A stretch of DNA of 64,000 nucleotides from Pedobacter endophyticus (GCF_015679185.1 NZ_CP064939.1:3348001-3412000); one strand, 5' to 3'. Numbered from the stretch's first letter, positions 34,949-45,010 are shown. The notes: generated from the sequence alone by a model not told the origin. Numbers and translations are program-made.

Positions 34949-37900
34949 ATGAAAAAACTTTTACAAAGTTTGTTCATACTTATGTTCGTCGCAATTTCGG
35001 CGATAGCACAAGAAAGAACAATAACTGGTACAGTTACTTCTTCGGATGACAAATTGCCGATTCCAGGAGTAAGTGTAAGAGTTAAGGGCACCCAGGTTGG
35101 TGCTGTAACAGATGCAAATGGAAGGTATTCTGTAAATGTCCCTTCGGGCGGTACAACTTTAGATTTCTCGTACATTGGATATGTGGTGCAGAGCAAAGCA
35201 ATTGGCTCAGCAACAACAATTAATGTGGAATTGGTATCAGATGCGCAGGTTTTAACAGACGTTGTTGTAACTGCAAATGCGATCAAGAGAGAGAAAAGAA
35301 CCCTTGGTTATTCTGCACCGACGATTACTTCTGAAGCTTTAGAGCAAAGTGGTAGCGCCAGCGCACTTACTGCAATGGTGGGTCGTGTACCAGGTATGAA
35401 CATTTCTTCTAGTTCAAATACACCGGGTAGTTCAACCAGGATTGTTTTCCGTGGTGGTACCTCAATTGCAGGTAACAACCAGGCGTTGATCGTTATTGAT
35501 GGTGTTCCTGTAGATAACTCAAGTGTTATTGGTGGTGCCGATAGTCGCTCTAGTGTCGACTTTGGTAACAGGGCCAATGATATCGACCCTGATGATATTG
35601 AGAGCATTACTCCACTTTTGGGCCCGGCAGCGGCAGCGCTTTACGGTTCAAGAGCATCAAACGGTGCGGTTCAAATCACTACAAAATCAGGTAAAAAAGG
35701 TAAAACACAAATTACTTTCAATACCTCAAACACTTTCTCATCAATTCTTAAATTACCTGATTTCCAAAACGAATACGGACAAGGTTATGCCACTGATTAT
35801 GATGGAAGTGTTGTAAATGAGTATTTTAATGATAGTCAGGAAAACTGGAGCTGGGGCGCACCTTTCAATGGCGCAATGCAAGAGTGGGGACAAAGTATAG
35901 ACGGTGTCAGACAGTCTAAACCTTACTCGGCCCAAACAGACAATGTTAGAAATTTCTTTAAAACAGGTTTCGCAACAGATAATAACTTAAGTTTCTCTGG
36001 TGGTACTGATAAATCGACATTTTATCTTGCATTAAACACATTGAACTCAGATGGTATTTTCCCTGGAGCGCAAGATGTTTACGACAAATATGGAGTTAGA
36101 TTTAACGGAAGAACCGATTTTAGCGATAAATTCAGCGCTGGTATATCATTCAACTACAATAAAATAAACGCCAGACAGGTTGCTGGTGGTCAGAATGACA
36201 ACTCTGTTTTCGACAACGTTCTTCAAACCCCAAGAGATATTCCTTTGGATAAACTTGGCGATTTAAACAACAAGTATAACGGATTTGGTTATACTGATGC
36301 TAATGGCGTTCTTCATGCAGATCAATATGGTTATTATGGATCTTATACGTTAAACCCGTATTATATCCTTCAAAATTTCACCAATGATGATGCAATCAAC
36401 CGGATAACAGGTAACGTGAACCTGGAATATAAGCCTTTATCATGGTTAACTATTCAAGATCGTATTGGTACCGATACTTATTCGGAGCGCAGAAGACAGT
36501 TAACTCCAAAGTTCTCATTCTCGCCAATTGATTTAACCACAAATCAAGGTACGCACGTTAGTAATGGTGGATATCAGATTGACCAGTTCAACGTAACTGA
36601 AATTGTGAACGATTTGATGGCTACAGCCTCACATACTTTTAGCGAAGACTTTAAAGGTTCATTAATGGTTGGTCATAACATCCGTCAAAGAACTACTTCT
36701 ACAAACAGAACTGCAACTAATGCAAGTGCCGGTTTGGTAGTGCCAGATTGGTACAACCTTCAAAATAGTAATGGTCCGTTAAACGTTATTACCGATAACA
36801 TCAGCCAAAGAAGACTTGTTGGTGTGTATGCCGATTTGAACTTAGCTTATAAAAACTATTTGTTCTTAGAAGCCACAGCACGTAACGACTGGTCTTCTAC
36901 GCTACCTGTACAAAATAACTCGTTCTTTTACCCAAGTGTAAGCGGTTCATTTGTATTTAGCGAACTGATTAAGCCTAACAACATATTGAGTTATGGTAAA
37001 GTACGTGCAAGTGTTGCAAAAGTGGGTAACGATACAGATCCTTACCAGTTGTTAACTACTTTTTCAAAAGGTACAATTTTAAGTGGTTTTGGTAGTACTG
37101 TATTTCCTTTCGGAAACGTTGCTGCATTACAAGCCGGATCAACCCTTGGTAACCCGAACCTTAAGCCAGAAATTACAACTGCCTATGAGTTAGGTACAGA
37201 ATTATCATTCCTTAACAACAGAATTGGTTTAGATTTTACTTATTACCAAAACAAATCTAAAAACCAAATTTTAGCTATTCCTATTCCTAACTCAACAGGT
37301 TATGGTTTTAGCGTGGTTAACGTTGGTGAAGTTCAAAACAAAGGTATCGAGTTAACCCTAAAAGGTACTGCTGTTAGATCAGCCGACTGGAATATCGATT
37401 TATTCGGTACTTACACCAGAAACCGCAACTTAGTTGTAGATCTTGGTGATATCGATCAGGTTGTTCTTGGTGGTGTAAGCGGTATGGCGATTGTTGCTGC
37501 CGAAGGAAGACCTTATGGCGAATTTTATGCAGTAACCAACCAAACAGATGCACAAGGACGTACAATTGTTGATGCTGAAACTGGTTTGCCATTGCCAACC
37601 GCAACTGCGCAATACTTAGGAAGTTACAATCCTAAATTTCAGGCATCATGGGGTGCAAACATTACATTCAAAAAGCACTGGAACTTAAACGTATTATTTG
37701 ATACTAAACAAGGTAACAAGCTTTATTCAAGAACAAAAGATATTCTTGCCTTTGTTGGTGTTTCAGAAGAAACAGGCGGTCAAAGATTCGGTTTGCCATT
37801 CCCTAACTCAGTGTATTTAGATGCAGATGGCAACAGCGTTGTTAATAACAGCGTTTTCTACAACAAACAAGATTATTTTCCAGATTTAAATCCAGGTGTT

Positions 37901-38161
37901 AACATTATCGATGGATCATTTGTGAAATTGCGTAGTGCAGGTATCTCTTATTCATTCAACAAAGAGCAGCTTAAGTCGTTGCCTTTCAGTGCCGTATCGT
38001 TAGGTGTGTTTGGTAACAACTTATTTATCTGGACTGCTAAAGAAAATAAATACGTAGATCCAGAGGTTAACTCGGGTGGTGCAACAAATGAGCAAGGTTT
38101 CGATTACACCGCTCAGCCATCTGTTCGTAATTATGGATTTAATTTGAGAGTTACATTTTAA
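34949..38161 (+). CDS. SusC/RagA-family TonB-linked outer-membrane transporter (third system)
   Basis: A 1070-residue SusC. Signal peptide MKKLLQSLFILMFVAISAIAQ, CarboxypepD_reg domain (about 22-95, ITGTVTSSDDKLPIPGVSVRVKGTQVGAVTDANG), plug (about 110-230, LTDVVVTANAIKREKRTLGYS, NQALIVIDGVPVDN, GPAAAALYGSRASNGAVQITTKSGKKG), then a barrel ending VRNYGFNLRVTF. Its first 15 residues are identical to those of the other two SusC proteins, but the rest belongs to a different SusC branch with the canonical KREKRTLGYS block. It pairs with the SusD 11 bases downstream. No enzyme gene is attached, so the ligand is unknown. Confidence 0.93.
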   Translation: MKKLLQSLFILMFVAISAIAQERTITGTVTSSDDKLPIPGVSVRVKGTQVGAVTDANGRYSVNVPSGGTTLDFSYIGYVVQSKAIGSATTINVELVSDAQVLTDVVVTANAIKREKRTLGYSAPTITSEALEQSGSASALTAMVGRVPGMNISSSSNTPGSSTRIVFRGGTSIAGNNQALIVIDGVPVDNSSVIGGADSRSSVDFGNRANDIDPDDIESITPLLGPAAAALYGSRASNGAVQITTKSGKKGKTQITFNTSNTFSSILKLPDFQNEYGQGYATDYDGSVVNEYFNDSQENWSWGAPFNGAMQEWGQSIDGVRQSKPYSAQTDNVRNFFKTGFATDNNLSFSGGTDKSTFYLALNTLNSDGIFPGAQDVYDKYGVRFNGRTDFSDKFSAGISFNYNKINARQVAGGQNDNSVFDNVLQTPRDIPLDKLGDLNNKYNGFGYTDANGVLHADQYGYYGSYTLNPYYILQNFTNDDAINRITGNVNLEYKPLSWLTIQDRIGTDTYSERRRQLTPKFSFSPIDLTTNQGTHVSNGGYQIDQFNVTEIVNDLMATASHTFSEDFKGSLMVGHNIRQRTTSTNRTATNASAGLVVPDWYNLQNSNGPLNVITDNISQRRLVGVYADLNLAYKNYLFLEATARNDWSSTLPVQNNSFFYPSVSGSFVFSELIKPNNILSYGKVRASVAKVGNDTDPYQLLTTFSKGTILSGFGSTVFPFGNVAALQAGSTLGNPNLKPEITTAYELGTELSFLNNRIGLDFTYYQNKSKNQILAIPIPNSTGYGFSVVNVGEVQNKGIELTLKGTAVRSADWNIDLFGTYTRNRNLVVDLGDIDQVVLGGVSGMAIVAAEGRPYGEFYAVTNQTDAQGRTIVDAETGLPLPTATAQYLGSYNPKFQASWGANITFKKHWNLNVLFDTKQGNKLYSRTKDILAFVGVSEETGGQRFGLPFPNSVYLDADGNSVVNNSVFYNKQDYFPDLNPGVNIIDGSFVKLRSAGISYSFNKEQLKSLPFSAVSLGVFGNNLFIWTAKENKYVDPEVNSGGATNEQGFDYTAQPSVRNYGFNLRVTF

Positions 38162-38172
38162 TTATAGAAGTC

Positions 38173-39648
38173 ATGAATCAAAAATATAAATTCAAAACTA
38201 AGCAAGTGCTGTTTACGGTCCTTATTGCCGTTGCAGGATTATCGGGCTGTAAAAAGTTTTTAGATGTAAATGAAAATCCGAATAACCCGGATACAGCATC
38301 TCCTAACTTGCTTTTACCAGCATCGCAGGCTGCAACTGGTCAAATTATGGGTAACTTCTTCCAGATTTACGGTAACTTTTGGGCGCAATACTGGACTCAA
38401 AACCCAACGTCGTCGCAGTACAGAACCGTAGATCAATACAACCCGGCTGCCACAGCATTCGATAGACCGTGGTTGATCTTATTCCGTAATGCGTTGGTAA
38501 ATGCCGACTTAATTACTAAAGCGCAGGGCTCAAGTCTGGAGTATACCAAAGGCATAGCTTACTTAATGAAAGCTTATACTTTCCAGGTAGCTACAGATGC
38601 ATTCGGCGATATTCCGGTTAGTCAGGCTTTACAGCCAGAGGTTTATCCGGCACCAAGCTACGATGCGCAGGCCGTAGTTTACGATAGCGTTTTTAATTAT
38701 ATCGATAAAGGAATGGCTTTGATAAGCGTTAGCAATTCATCTTCGCCAGGTGCTCAGGACATGGTGTTTCAGGGCAATATGGCCAACTGGAAAGCTTTTG
38801 CTAATACGTTAAAATTAAAGGCTTATTTAAGATTAGCTTATGTAGATCCAACCAAAGCTGCTGCAGGTGTTAGAGCATTGTACGCTACAAACCCAACATT
38901 TTTAACCGTTGATGCTTCAATTAAATATTTAAGCACTGGTGGTAACGAAAATCCATTGTATAATGAGATGGTAGGTTTAAGCAGAACTCAAAACATTGTT
39001 GCCAGCACCACAGCTATTAGCCATTTTGATGCGAACTCTGACCCTCGGGTAGCTAAGCTTTACGATTTAATTCCAACGGATGCCGCTGCCAAAACAGAGC
39101 GTTCAATTCCGCAAGGAAGCTACAACACCAATACTGGTAAAACGGTTTCTCCGCCATCAGCATTGGTTGGTGCACGGGCAAGCAATTCTGCTTCTGCTAC
39201 AGCGCCTGTTAAATTTATCTCTGTTGCCGAAAGTTACTTTTTACAAGCCGAAGCAGTACAAAGAGGCTGGACTAACGGCGTAGGAGTTGTTGCTACACTT
39301 TATACTCAAGGTATACAAGCCAGCTTTACCGCTCTTGGTGCAGGCGATGCTACAGCTTACATTGCCAGCGCACCTGATGGGGCTGCGGCTTTAGCGGCAA
39401 ACCCACTTAAGGCCATTATTACACAAAAATATTATGCAATGTGTGGTTTCCAGGGCTTTGAGGCTTGGACAGAATGGCGCAGAACAGGATATCCTGATTT
39501 CTTTACTCCATCTGTAGCACCAATATTAGGTATACCTAGAGGAAGCTTCCCGCTTCGTATGGCTTACCCAAATACCGAAGCTACATCAAACAAAAACTTC
39601 CCTGGTATTGTAACTATCGATCAGCCAGTTTGGTGGGATAAAAACTAA
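38173..39648 (+). CDS. SusD/RagB family nutrient-binding lipoprotein (third system)
   Basis: A 491-residue lipoprotein (Cys26 in GLSGCKKFLDVNENPNNPD). It belongs to the SusD-like_2 type: LLLPASQAATGQIMGNFFQIYGNFWAQYWTQ near the start, YLMKAYTFQVATDAFGDIPVSQALQ, NWKAFANTLKLKAYLRLAY, SVAESYFLQAEAVQRGW and IITQKYYAMCGFQGFEAWTEWRRTGYP. It ends with a typical SFPLRMAYPNTE...PVWWDKN. It is shorter than, and clearly distinct from, the two 543-residue paralogues. Role: ligand-binding lid for the SusC just upstream. No third surface lipoprotein accompanies this pair; a bidirectional hairpin terminates the unit. Confidence 0.92.
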   Translation: MNQKYKFKTKQVLFTVLIAVAGLSGCKKFLDVNENPNNPDTASPNLLLPASQAATGQIMGNFFQIYGNFWAQYWTQNPTSSQYRTVDQYNPAATAFDRPWLILFRNALVNADLITKAQGSSLEYTKGIAYLMKAYTFQVATDAFGDIPVSQALQPEVYPAPSYDAQAVVYDSVFNYIDKGMALISVSNSSSPGAQDMVFQGNMANWKAFANTLKLKAYLRLAYVDPTKAAAGVRALYATNPTFLTVDASIKYLSTGGNENPLYNEMVGLSRTQNIVASTTAISHFDANSDPRVAKLYDLIPTDAAAKTERSIPQGSYNTNTGKTVSPPSALVGARASNSASATAPVKFISVAESYFLQAEAVQRGWTNGVGVVATLYTQGIQASFTALGAGDATAYIASAPDGAAALAANPLKAIITQKYYAMCGFQGFEAWTEWRRTGYPDFFTPSVAPILGIPRGSFPLRMAYPNTEATSNKNFPGIVTIDQPVWWDKN

Positions 39649-39675
39649 CTAAAGTTTGCTTTGCAAGCGTGAAAC

Positions 39676-39712
39676 AAGAAGCCGCATCAATTCAATTGAT
39701 GCGGCTTCTTTA
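39676..39712. terminator. Long-stem terminator after the third SusCD pair
   Basis: A perfect 17-base inverted repeat (39676-39692 and 39694-39710) begins 27 bases after the SusD stop. Its ends, AAGAA and TTCTT, give a short T-rich end on the + strand, so it should mainly terminate the SusCD transcript. Confidence 0.8.
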
Positions 39713-40237
39713 GTTAAATGCGTGGAATAAGTTTTCATTTTGAGCGCCCGCCCAATGTCGTTTAGTAAGCTCAACTGCTGTCATCCGATAGCTATCGGAT
39801 CTGAGCCTTTCGACTCCGCTCAGGGTGACAATGTTTTTTGTTTTTTCCTTAACTAAATGACAATGAGTCCCCGCCTGACCGGAGCGGCCGAGAACGGATG
39901 TCCCAATACTTCCTATGGTGTGCACACATCTTTCCTTTTGATGACTGCTTTTAACGCTGTGATCCTGAATGTAACGAAGGATCCGCAAGCGATGAAACGC
40001 AGAACGCCAACATACCACTGCCCAAAAGGGGGCGGGGTGAGGCAAGGACAGTAAGATGTAGGCTGCAGATGCTTCGTTTCTCAGCATGACAAAATAGGTG
40101 CTGACATTAGTAGGTTGTACGAATAGCTATAGGAATGGAGACAGCCTGTGCCTCGCTACAAAGTAGCCCACTTTGAGCAGTGACGATCGCCTTAAAAGGG
40201 TCATTCATATTGTTCTTTTAAAAAATATCCCAGGCAT
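39713..40237. repeat. Repeat-rich intergenic region with REP-like palindrome
   Basis: About 525 bases without a gene. The 18-base palindrome at 39783-39800 is identical to that at 1712-1729. It is followed by TTTCGACTCCGCTCAGGGTGACAATG, a string whose core TTCGACTCCGCTCAG also occurs near 57690. CCTTAACTAAATGACA near 39848 also matches the left copy. Near 40070-40090, CGTTTCTCAGCATGACAAAAT is another sequence of this kind. The region looks like nested dispersed repeats. Confidence 0.6.
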
Positions 40238-40267
40238 AAAAAAAGCCCCGACTTTCATCGGGGCTTT
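40238..40267 (-). terminator. Terminator for the DUF4834 gene
   Basis: Ten-base arms (40242-40251 and 40258-40267) around a six-base loop; read on the minus strand the stem is followed by a T-run (the A-run at 40238-40244 on +). It lies 17 bases after the stop of the gene at 40284. Confidence 0.88.
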
Positions 40268-40283
40268 AGCTTTTTAGTATTTT

Positions 40284-40538
40284 CTATTTTACCTCTTCGT
40301 AATCAACAAAGTCGCCAAGTTTATCGGTTTTGCCCGTTTGTTTGGGCGGCATATAGTCTATCGAAATAGATCCCTCAGGCTTCGATTGTCTTCGCTGTTG
40401 TTGTTGCCCTTGCCCGCCGGCTTGCTGTTGCATTTTGCTGGCGAGGTTATTAAATAGCATAGGCAGTATCAGTCGAATCAACATTCTGATGATCCAAAGT
40501 ACTAAAATTGCTATGAAAATGAATTTAATTAATCCCAT
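40284..40538 (-). CDS. DUF4834 family small membrane protein
   Basis: An 84-residue protein with an N-terminal transmembrane segment (MGLIKFIFIAILVLWIIRMLIRLILPMLF), then a polar Gln/Gly-rich stretch (QQQAGGQGQQQQRRQ) and the conserved tail GSISIDYMPPKQTGKTDKLGDFVDYEEVK, all hallmarks of DUF4834. The family is restricted to Bacteroidota and its function is not known; the tail ends in the cytoplasm if the N-terminus is a simple anchor. It is a single-gene unit with its own hairpin terminator. Confidence 0.85.
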   Translation of the reverse strand: MGLIKFIFIAILVLWIIRMLIRLILPMLFNNLASKMQQQAGGQGQQQQRRQSKPEGSISIDYMPPKQTGKTDKLGDFVDYEEVK

Positions 40539-40655
40539 CCTTTAATTTAACTGTGGTTACAAATATAAGACGTACTAATAGGTAATTTGTTACCTTTTAT
40601 GTTGTTAGTTGCTTTTTGTTTACATTTAAGATACAAAAAATTTGTTAAAAAAAAA

Positions 40656-40853
40656 TTATTCTTCAACAATTTCCGCAACCCGGCCAATCTGACCATCTTC
40701 TAACCTCACTTTTATTCCTCGTGAATGAAATGCCGAGGAGGTAAGCAAATCTTTCACTATTCCATACGTTATATTTCCGCTTCGCTGATCCTTTTTCAAA
40801 ATTATTCCCACCTCTAAACCTGGGTAAATGTCTTTTCTATTTTGTCCGTTCAT
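40656..40853 (-). CDS. YwbE family protein (DUF2196)
   Basis: A 65-residue protein from the ATG at 40853 (MNGQNRKDIYPGLEVGI); a TTG further upstream would add 18 unconserved residues. It matches the YwbE family across its length: PGLEVGIILKKDQRSG, TYGIVKDLLTSSAFHSRGIKVRLEDGQIGRV. The members are short beta-rich proteins (about 60-70 residues) found in many bacteria with no settled function. It sits alone between the DUF4834 gene and the DUF3472 gene. Confidence 0.85.
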   Translation of the reverse strand: MNGQNRKDIYPGLEVGIILKKDQRSGNITYGIVKDLLTSSAFHSRGIKVRLEDGQIGRVAEIVEE

Positions 40854-40999
40854 TTTTAAATAGTAGTATCGAGTAGTTAGTATCTCCCAAAGGAATAACT
40901 TTGGCAAGTATCAAGACTAAAAGTAGATAAGCTATAATATGGATACATTTAGATTAGCAATTCCATAAATTATCCGCTTTTAGCTTTAGCCATTTTTCT

Positions 41000-42301
41000 T
41001 TAAGGCAATTTACTAAAATCTATCTCTGGTTTTTTACCTGTTGCTGGTCTGCTGAAAATAGTTTTTGGAACGGTATAATTATTAAAAAATCCACCATCTT
41101 TTAAATAGAAAGAACCATTAATAACGCCGCCCGCAAAATCCATCCGGTAACCTTTCATTCCAGTATTATCTGTAGTAAAACGGGCTTTGGTTAACTCCAT
41201 CCAATTCCCTTTATCATCACAAATCCATTGATTGTTGTATGTTCCCATTCTGGATTTATCGCCCTGTTCTGGTGAAAAATTCTCTAAAAAGGAATGAAAA
41301 CGTTTTAAATAGGTTTGTGTTATCGGTCTTTTAAAGCTTGCAATTAAACGCCATGAATTTGTTTCAGGTGTAAAAAAGTAGGCTGTGTAAGTTGTTGTAC
41401 TATCATTACCCGGTTTTCCATGCAATAAAAACTTATAAGTATTGCCTGCTTTCCAAGGGAAGTTTAAAAAGCTTTGTCCACCAGAACCTTCTCCACCAAA
41501 ATCTTTAGCAGTAACATCTGTACCTTTTTTAAGCATTTTTATTTTGTGCGATTCTGGAATACTTTTAGGATCATCCGTCTTAAAAGGACTCCAAACTGAG
41601 AATAGAATGTGGCGATAAGTATCGCTATTTACCTGCATGCCAAAATACCCTTCACCAAAGCCACATGCCATGAAATACGAACCTATTTTATCTTGTCCAA
41701 CGGGAACAGTAATTTCATTATAATACCATTCAGCATTCACATTATCTGGCTGCAAATAATTTAAATGTACCGATGGACCTCTTCTTCCCCAGTGGAAAAA
41801 ACCGCCCTCATTGTTTGGTACATATGCCGTTTTAGCATCAACTGCCGTTCCTGATAAAAGTAAATTGGTAATTGAAGGAAACTGATTTTTAGTTTTGCTA
41901 ATTCCTGAAATTTTTATGACAACATAGCCGGTATCTTTAATATTCCACTCTCCAATTTTTCCGGTTATTGGCTTTTTCTCGTCGAAGTTTACAGATGTAG
42001 TTTTGTTATTGATTGTAAAACCAAGTGTTGCTTGTCCTTCAATACTAACTTTATCATCCATTGAAATACTCAGTGTGCCCGGTTTGGCAACTCTTACAAA
42101 AGCTGTAATAAACTCTGTGCTATCAGTCCAGTTTGTAATGCCTTTATTGGTAATTGTTCTGGAATTGTCTCTATCGTTTATTTGATTCGAACTATAGGCA
42201 TTTCCCCCGAGCGGAAAGATAATGCCTGTTTGATTTTGAGCCTGGACGTGCAGGCTTAAGGAGCCGAGTACGATCAGCGACAAAAGTTTAAACGATTTCA
42301 T
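41000..42301 (-). CDS. Secreted DUF3472 domain protein with N-terminal DUF5077-like domain
   Basis: A 433-residue protein from the ATG at 42301 (MKSFKLLSLIVLGSLSLHVQAQ, signal peptide); an 11-residue upstream extension is unlikely. The first 160 or so residues form a beta sandwich resembling DUF5077 (LSISMDDKVSIEGQATLGFTIN). Then comes a DUF3472 domain with FHWGRRGPSVHLNYLQP, YFMACGFGEGYFGMQVNS, FSVWSPFKTDDP and WLIASFKRP-like strings. The DUF5077-DUF3472 pairing is known in Bacteroidota extracellular proteins and is suspected to bind carbohydrate. No transporter or hydrolase is adjacent. Function inferred only at domain level. Confidence 0.8.
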   Translation of the reverse strand: MKSFKLLSLIVLGSLSLHVQAQNQTGIIFPLGGNAYSSNQINDRDNSRTITNKGITNWTDSTEFITAFVRVAKPGTLSISMDDKVSIEGQATLGFTINNKTTSVNFDEKKPITGKIGEWNIKDTGYVVIKISGISKTKNQFPSITNLLLSGTAVDAKTAYVPNNEGGFFHWGRRGPSVHLNYLQPDNVNAEWYYNEITVPVGQDKIGSYFMACGFGEGYFGMQVNSDTYRHILFSVWSPFKTDDPKSIPESHKIKMLKKGTDVTAKDFGGEGSGGQSFLNFPWKAGNTYKFLLHGKPGNDSTTTYTAYFFTPETNSWRLIASFKRPITQTYLKRFHSFLENFSPEQGDKSRMGTYNNQWICDDKGNWMELTKARFTTDNTGMKGYRMDFAGGVINGSFYLKDGGFFNNYTVPKTIFSRPATGKKPEIDFSKLP

Positions 42302-42670
42302 TTGATTAATTTTTAGATAACTTATTAAATACAATTCTAATCAATTAATCTAAAAACTAAGGCATTTAAACCAAATCTTTACTTCCCAAATAAATGTTTA
42401 AAAGATACTACCTTCAGCTTCTGAAACGCTCAATTCAATAAATCTAATTAAGATCTGAAGAAAGTTCAAATTATCGCTTTGCTGTTGGGTAGCATATTCT
42501 TGTACAACCTTGTTTCGTACTCAATTAAAAAATTTGTCATCTTCTTAAAAGAGCATTATACAGATTAATCCCCTTTGATGTACTATCCTTTTTTGGGCAT
42601 CGGGGTTAGCATGATGCTTTATCTAACACATATATTGTGAAAGCAGAAAAAAATGAAGTGGCTGAATAAG
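42302..42670. other. 369-base gap, nothing recognised
   Basis: The stretch between the DUF3472 gene and the end of uvrB is AT-rich and shows no coding frame of note, no clear terminator and no repeat from the families seen elsewhere. The promoter of the DUF3472 gene should be at its left end. Confidence 0.4.
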
Positions 42671-44713
42671 CTACTTGGCAAACTTTTCATTATACATTTT
42701 TTCGAGGGCGAACATTTCGTCGCGTAGCTTTGCCGCTTGCAGAAAATCCATTTCTTTTGCTGCTTTTTGCATGTCTTTTCTGGTATTATCAATCGCCCGC
42801 TGCAATTCGGCTTTGCCCATGTACTGTACAATCGGATCGGCGGCAATGCTGATCTCTGCATTTTCAATATAAGCACGGGCTTTGTTATCACTTGCCTTTT
42901 GCGAGAAATCGAGCACTGACGTTTGTTCCAGAATTGCCTCACGAGACTTTCCAACCGTCTTCGGTGTAATGCCATGTTCAAGGTTATAGGCAATTTGCTT
43001 TTCTCTACGTCGATTCGTTTCATCGATGGTTTTTTCCATGCTTTCTGTAATCGAATCGGCATACATAATTACCCGCCCGCGGTCGTTTCGTGCTGCACGG
43101 CCAATGGTTTGAATCAGTGATTTTTCAGACCTTAAGAACCCTTCTTTATCGGCATCTAAAATGGCCACTAACGTTACTTCTGGCAGATCAAGCCCCTCAC
43201 GGAGCAAGTTAATACCTACCAGAACATCAAATTCTCCCAGGCGCAATCCCCTGAGTATTTCGACTCGCTCCAGTGTTTTTATTTCCGAATGGATGTACCT
43301 TGTTTTAATGTTTAATCGATCCAAATACTTCGTCAGCTCTTCGGCCATCCGTTTCGTTAAAGTGGTTACTAAAACGCGTCCGCCATCTTTTATGGTCAGG
43401 TCTATTTCATCCAACAGATCATCAACCTGATTTATTGCTGGCCTGATCTCGATAACCGGGTCGAGCAAACCCGTGGGCCTGATCACCTGTTCAACTACAA
43501 CTCCTTCCGATTTTTCGAGTTCATATTCGGCCGGCGTTGCACTAACGTAGATGGTTTGCGGTGCCAGCGCTTCAAACTCGTTAAAATTTAATGGTCGGTT
43601 ATCTAAAGCAGCCGGTAAGCGAAAACCATACTCAACCAACGATAATTTACGCGATCTATCGCCGCCATACATCGCCCTGATTTGTGGCACAGTAACATGA
43701 CTTTCATCGATTACCATTAAATAGTCGTCAGGGAAATAATCAAGCAGACAGAAAGGCCGCATTCCCGGCTGTCGTCCATCAAAAAACCGCGAATAGTTCT
43801 CAATACCTGAACAATAACCGAGTTCTTTCATCATCTCGATATCGAAATTCGTCCTCTCCTCTAAACGCTTGGCTTCAAGTAAGTGCCTATCGGCGATTAA
43901 CTGGTTTTTCCTGATTTCCAACTCCTCCTGAATGCCCCAAATGGACTGGTTAAAACGATCTTTTGGGGTTACGAAAAGGTTCGCAGGGTAAATGGCCATG
44001 TCTTCCAGTTTTTCCAATGTTTTTCCCGACACGGGATCAATGGCCGAAAGTTCTTCGATATCATCCCCAAAAAACGAGATCCGATAGGCATGATCTAAAT
44101 ACGCAGGATAGATATCGACCGTATCACCCTTCACCCTAAATGTCCCACGCTTAAATTCGGTTGTTGTGCGAGAATACAAGATCTCAACCAAGCTGTGTAG
44201 AAAGGCATTTCTGGAAATGCGTAAGCCTACGCCGAAACGAAACACCATTCGCGAAAAGTCTTCAGGGTTTCCCATACCATAAATACACGAAATAGAAGAA
44301 ACAACAATGATGTCGCGTCGCCCACTCATTAATGAGGAGGTGGTGCGTAAACGGAGCTTTTCGATTTCTTCGTTGATGCTTAAATCCTTTTCTATGTAAG
44401 TATTGCTCGAGGCGATGAAGGCCTCAGGCTGGTAATAATCGTAATAAGAAACGAAATAGTTTACGGAGTTTTCGGGGAAGAAATTTTTAAACTCCCCGTA
44501 AAGCTGTGCCGCGAGGGTTTTATTATGGCTTAAAATGAGCGTTGGCTTTTGCGTTTGCTCAATAACGTTGGCTACGGTAAAGGTTTTCCCCGACCCGGTT
44601 ACGCCCAGCAAAGTTTGATAATGTTCGTTGGCATTTACGCCGTCAACCAGTTGTTTTATCGCTGTAGGCTGGTCTCCCGTCGGTTGATATTCTGAGGTGA
44701 TTTTAAATTTCAT
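42671..44713 (-). CDS. uvrB: Excinuclease ABC subunit UvrB
   Basis: A 680-residue protein from the ATG at 44713 (MKFKITSEYQPTGDQPTAI). Walker A is GVTGSGKTFTVANVI; the beta-hairpin region has SYYDYYQPEAFIASSNTYIEKD; the helicase motifs include MVIDESHV, YVSATPAEYELEKS and IQTIGRAARNDRGRVIMYAD; the C-terminal UVR domain is RKDMQKAAKEMDFLQAAKLRDEM. UvrB receives damaged DNA from UvrA, opens it, and positions UvrC in nucleotide excision repair. Full length and motifs are intact. It stands alone, as is usual in this phylum. Identification is certain. Confidence 0.98.
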   Translation of the reverse strand: MKFKITSEYQPTGDQPTAIKQLVDGVNANEHYQTLLGVTGSGKTFTVANVIEQTQKPTLILSHNKTLAAQLYGEFKNFFPENSVNYFVSYYDYYQPEAFIASSNTYIEKDLSINEEIEKLRLRTTSSLMSGRRDIIVVSSISCIYGMGNPEDFSRMVFRFGVGLRISRNAFLHSLVEILYSRTTTEFKRGTFRVKGDTVDIYPAYLDHAYRISFFGDDIEELSAIDPVSGKTLEKLEDMAIYPANLFVTPKDRFNQSIWGIQEELEIRKNQLIADRHLLEAKRLEERTNFDIEMMKELGYCSGIENYSRFFDGRQPGMRPFCLLDYFPDDYLMVIDESHVTVPQIRAMYGGDRSRKLSLVEYGFRLPAALDNRPLNFNEFEALAPQTIYVSATPAEYELEKSEGVVVEQVIRPTGLLDPVIEIRPAINQVDDLLDEIDLTIKDGGRVLVTTLTKRMAEELTKYLDRLNIKTRYIHSEIKTLERVEILRGLRLGEFDVLVGINLLREGLDLPEVTLVAILDADKEGFLRSEKSLIQTIGRAARNDRGRVIMYADSITESMEKTIDETNRRREKQIAYNLEHGITPKTVGKSREAILEQTSVLDFSQKASDNKARAYIENAEISIAADPIVQYMGKAELQRAIDNTRKDMQKAAKEMDFLQAAKLRDEMFALEKMYNEKFAK

Positions 44714-44936
44714 GGGCAAATCAAACTTAGTCAAATTTGATGTTTAAATCAATTTTAAGTGCTCTCGTTTGCTCACCAAAATGTAAACTATTTATAGGGA
44801 AATACATCGTGGGTTGCTTATACTAAACAGTAAAAACTAAGGAAAGTTAGTTAAACATTACATAACATGGTTAATTAAAACCTGGTAAGTAGACGAATAA
44901 CTAATGTTCATTTAAACGCACTCCGGAGTCACCAAA

Positions 44937-44971
44937 CTAGTAAATCGAAAGTTTAACTTTTGATTTACTAG
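44937..44971. repeat. 35-base near-perfect palindrome
   Basis: Seventeen-base arms (44937-44953 and 44955-44971) around one base, with a single G-T pair as the only non-Watson-Crick position. It has no T-run after it. It lies between uvrB and the AAA ATPase gene, and 2 bases before an inverted copy of the repeat core GTTATGTAA. Confidence 0.7.
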
Positions 44972-45010
44972 GTTACATAACCGCTCTTATACCATTCATT
45001 AAACCTATAT

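Noticed and set aside
42619..43062. Open frame of about 147 codons antisense-overlapping the end of uvrB, plus other frames inside uvrB
   Set aside because: They lie within a certain uvrB gene, in other frames, with basic low-quality composition and no family resemblance.
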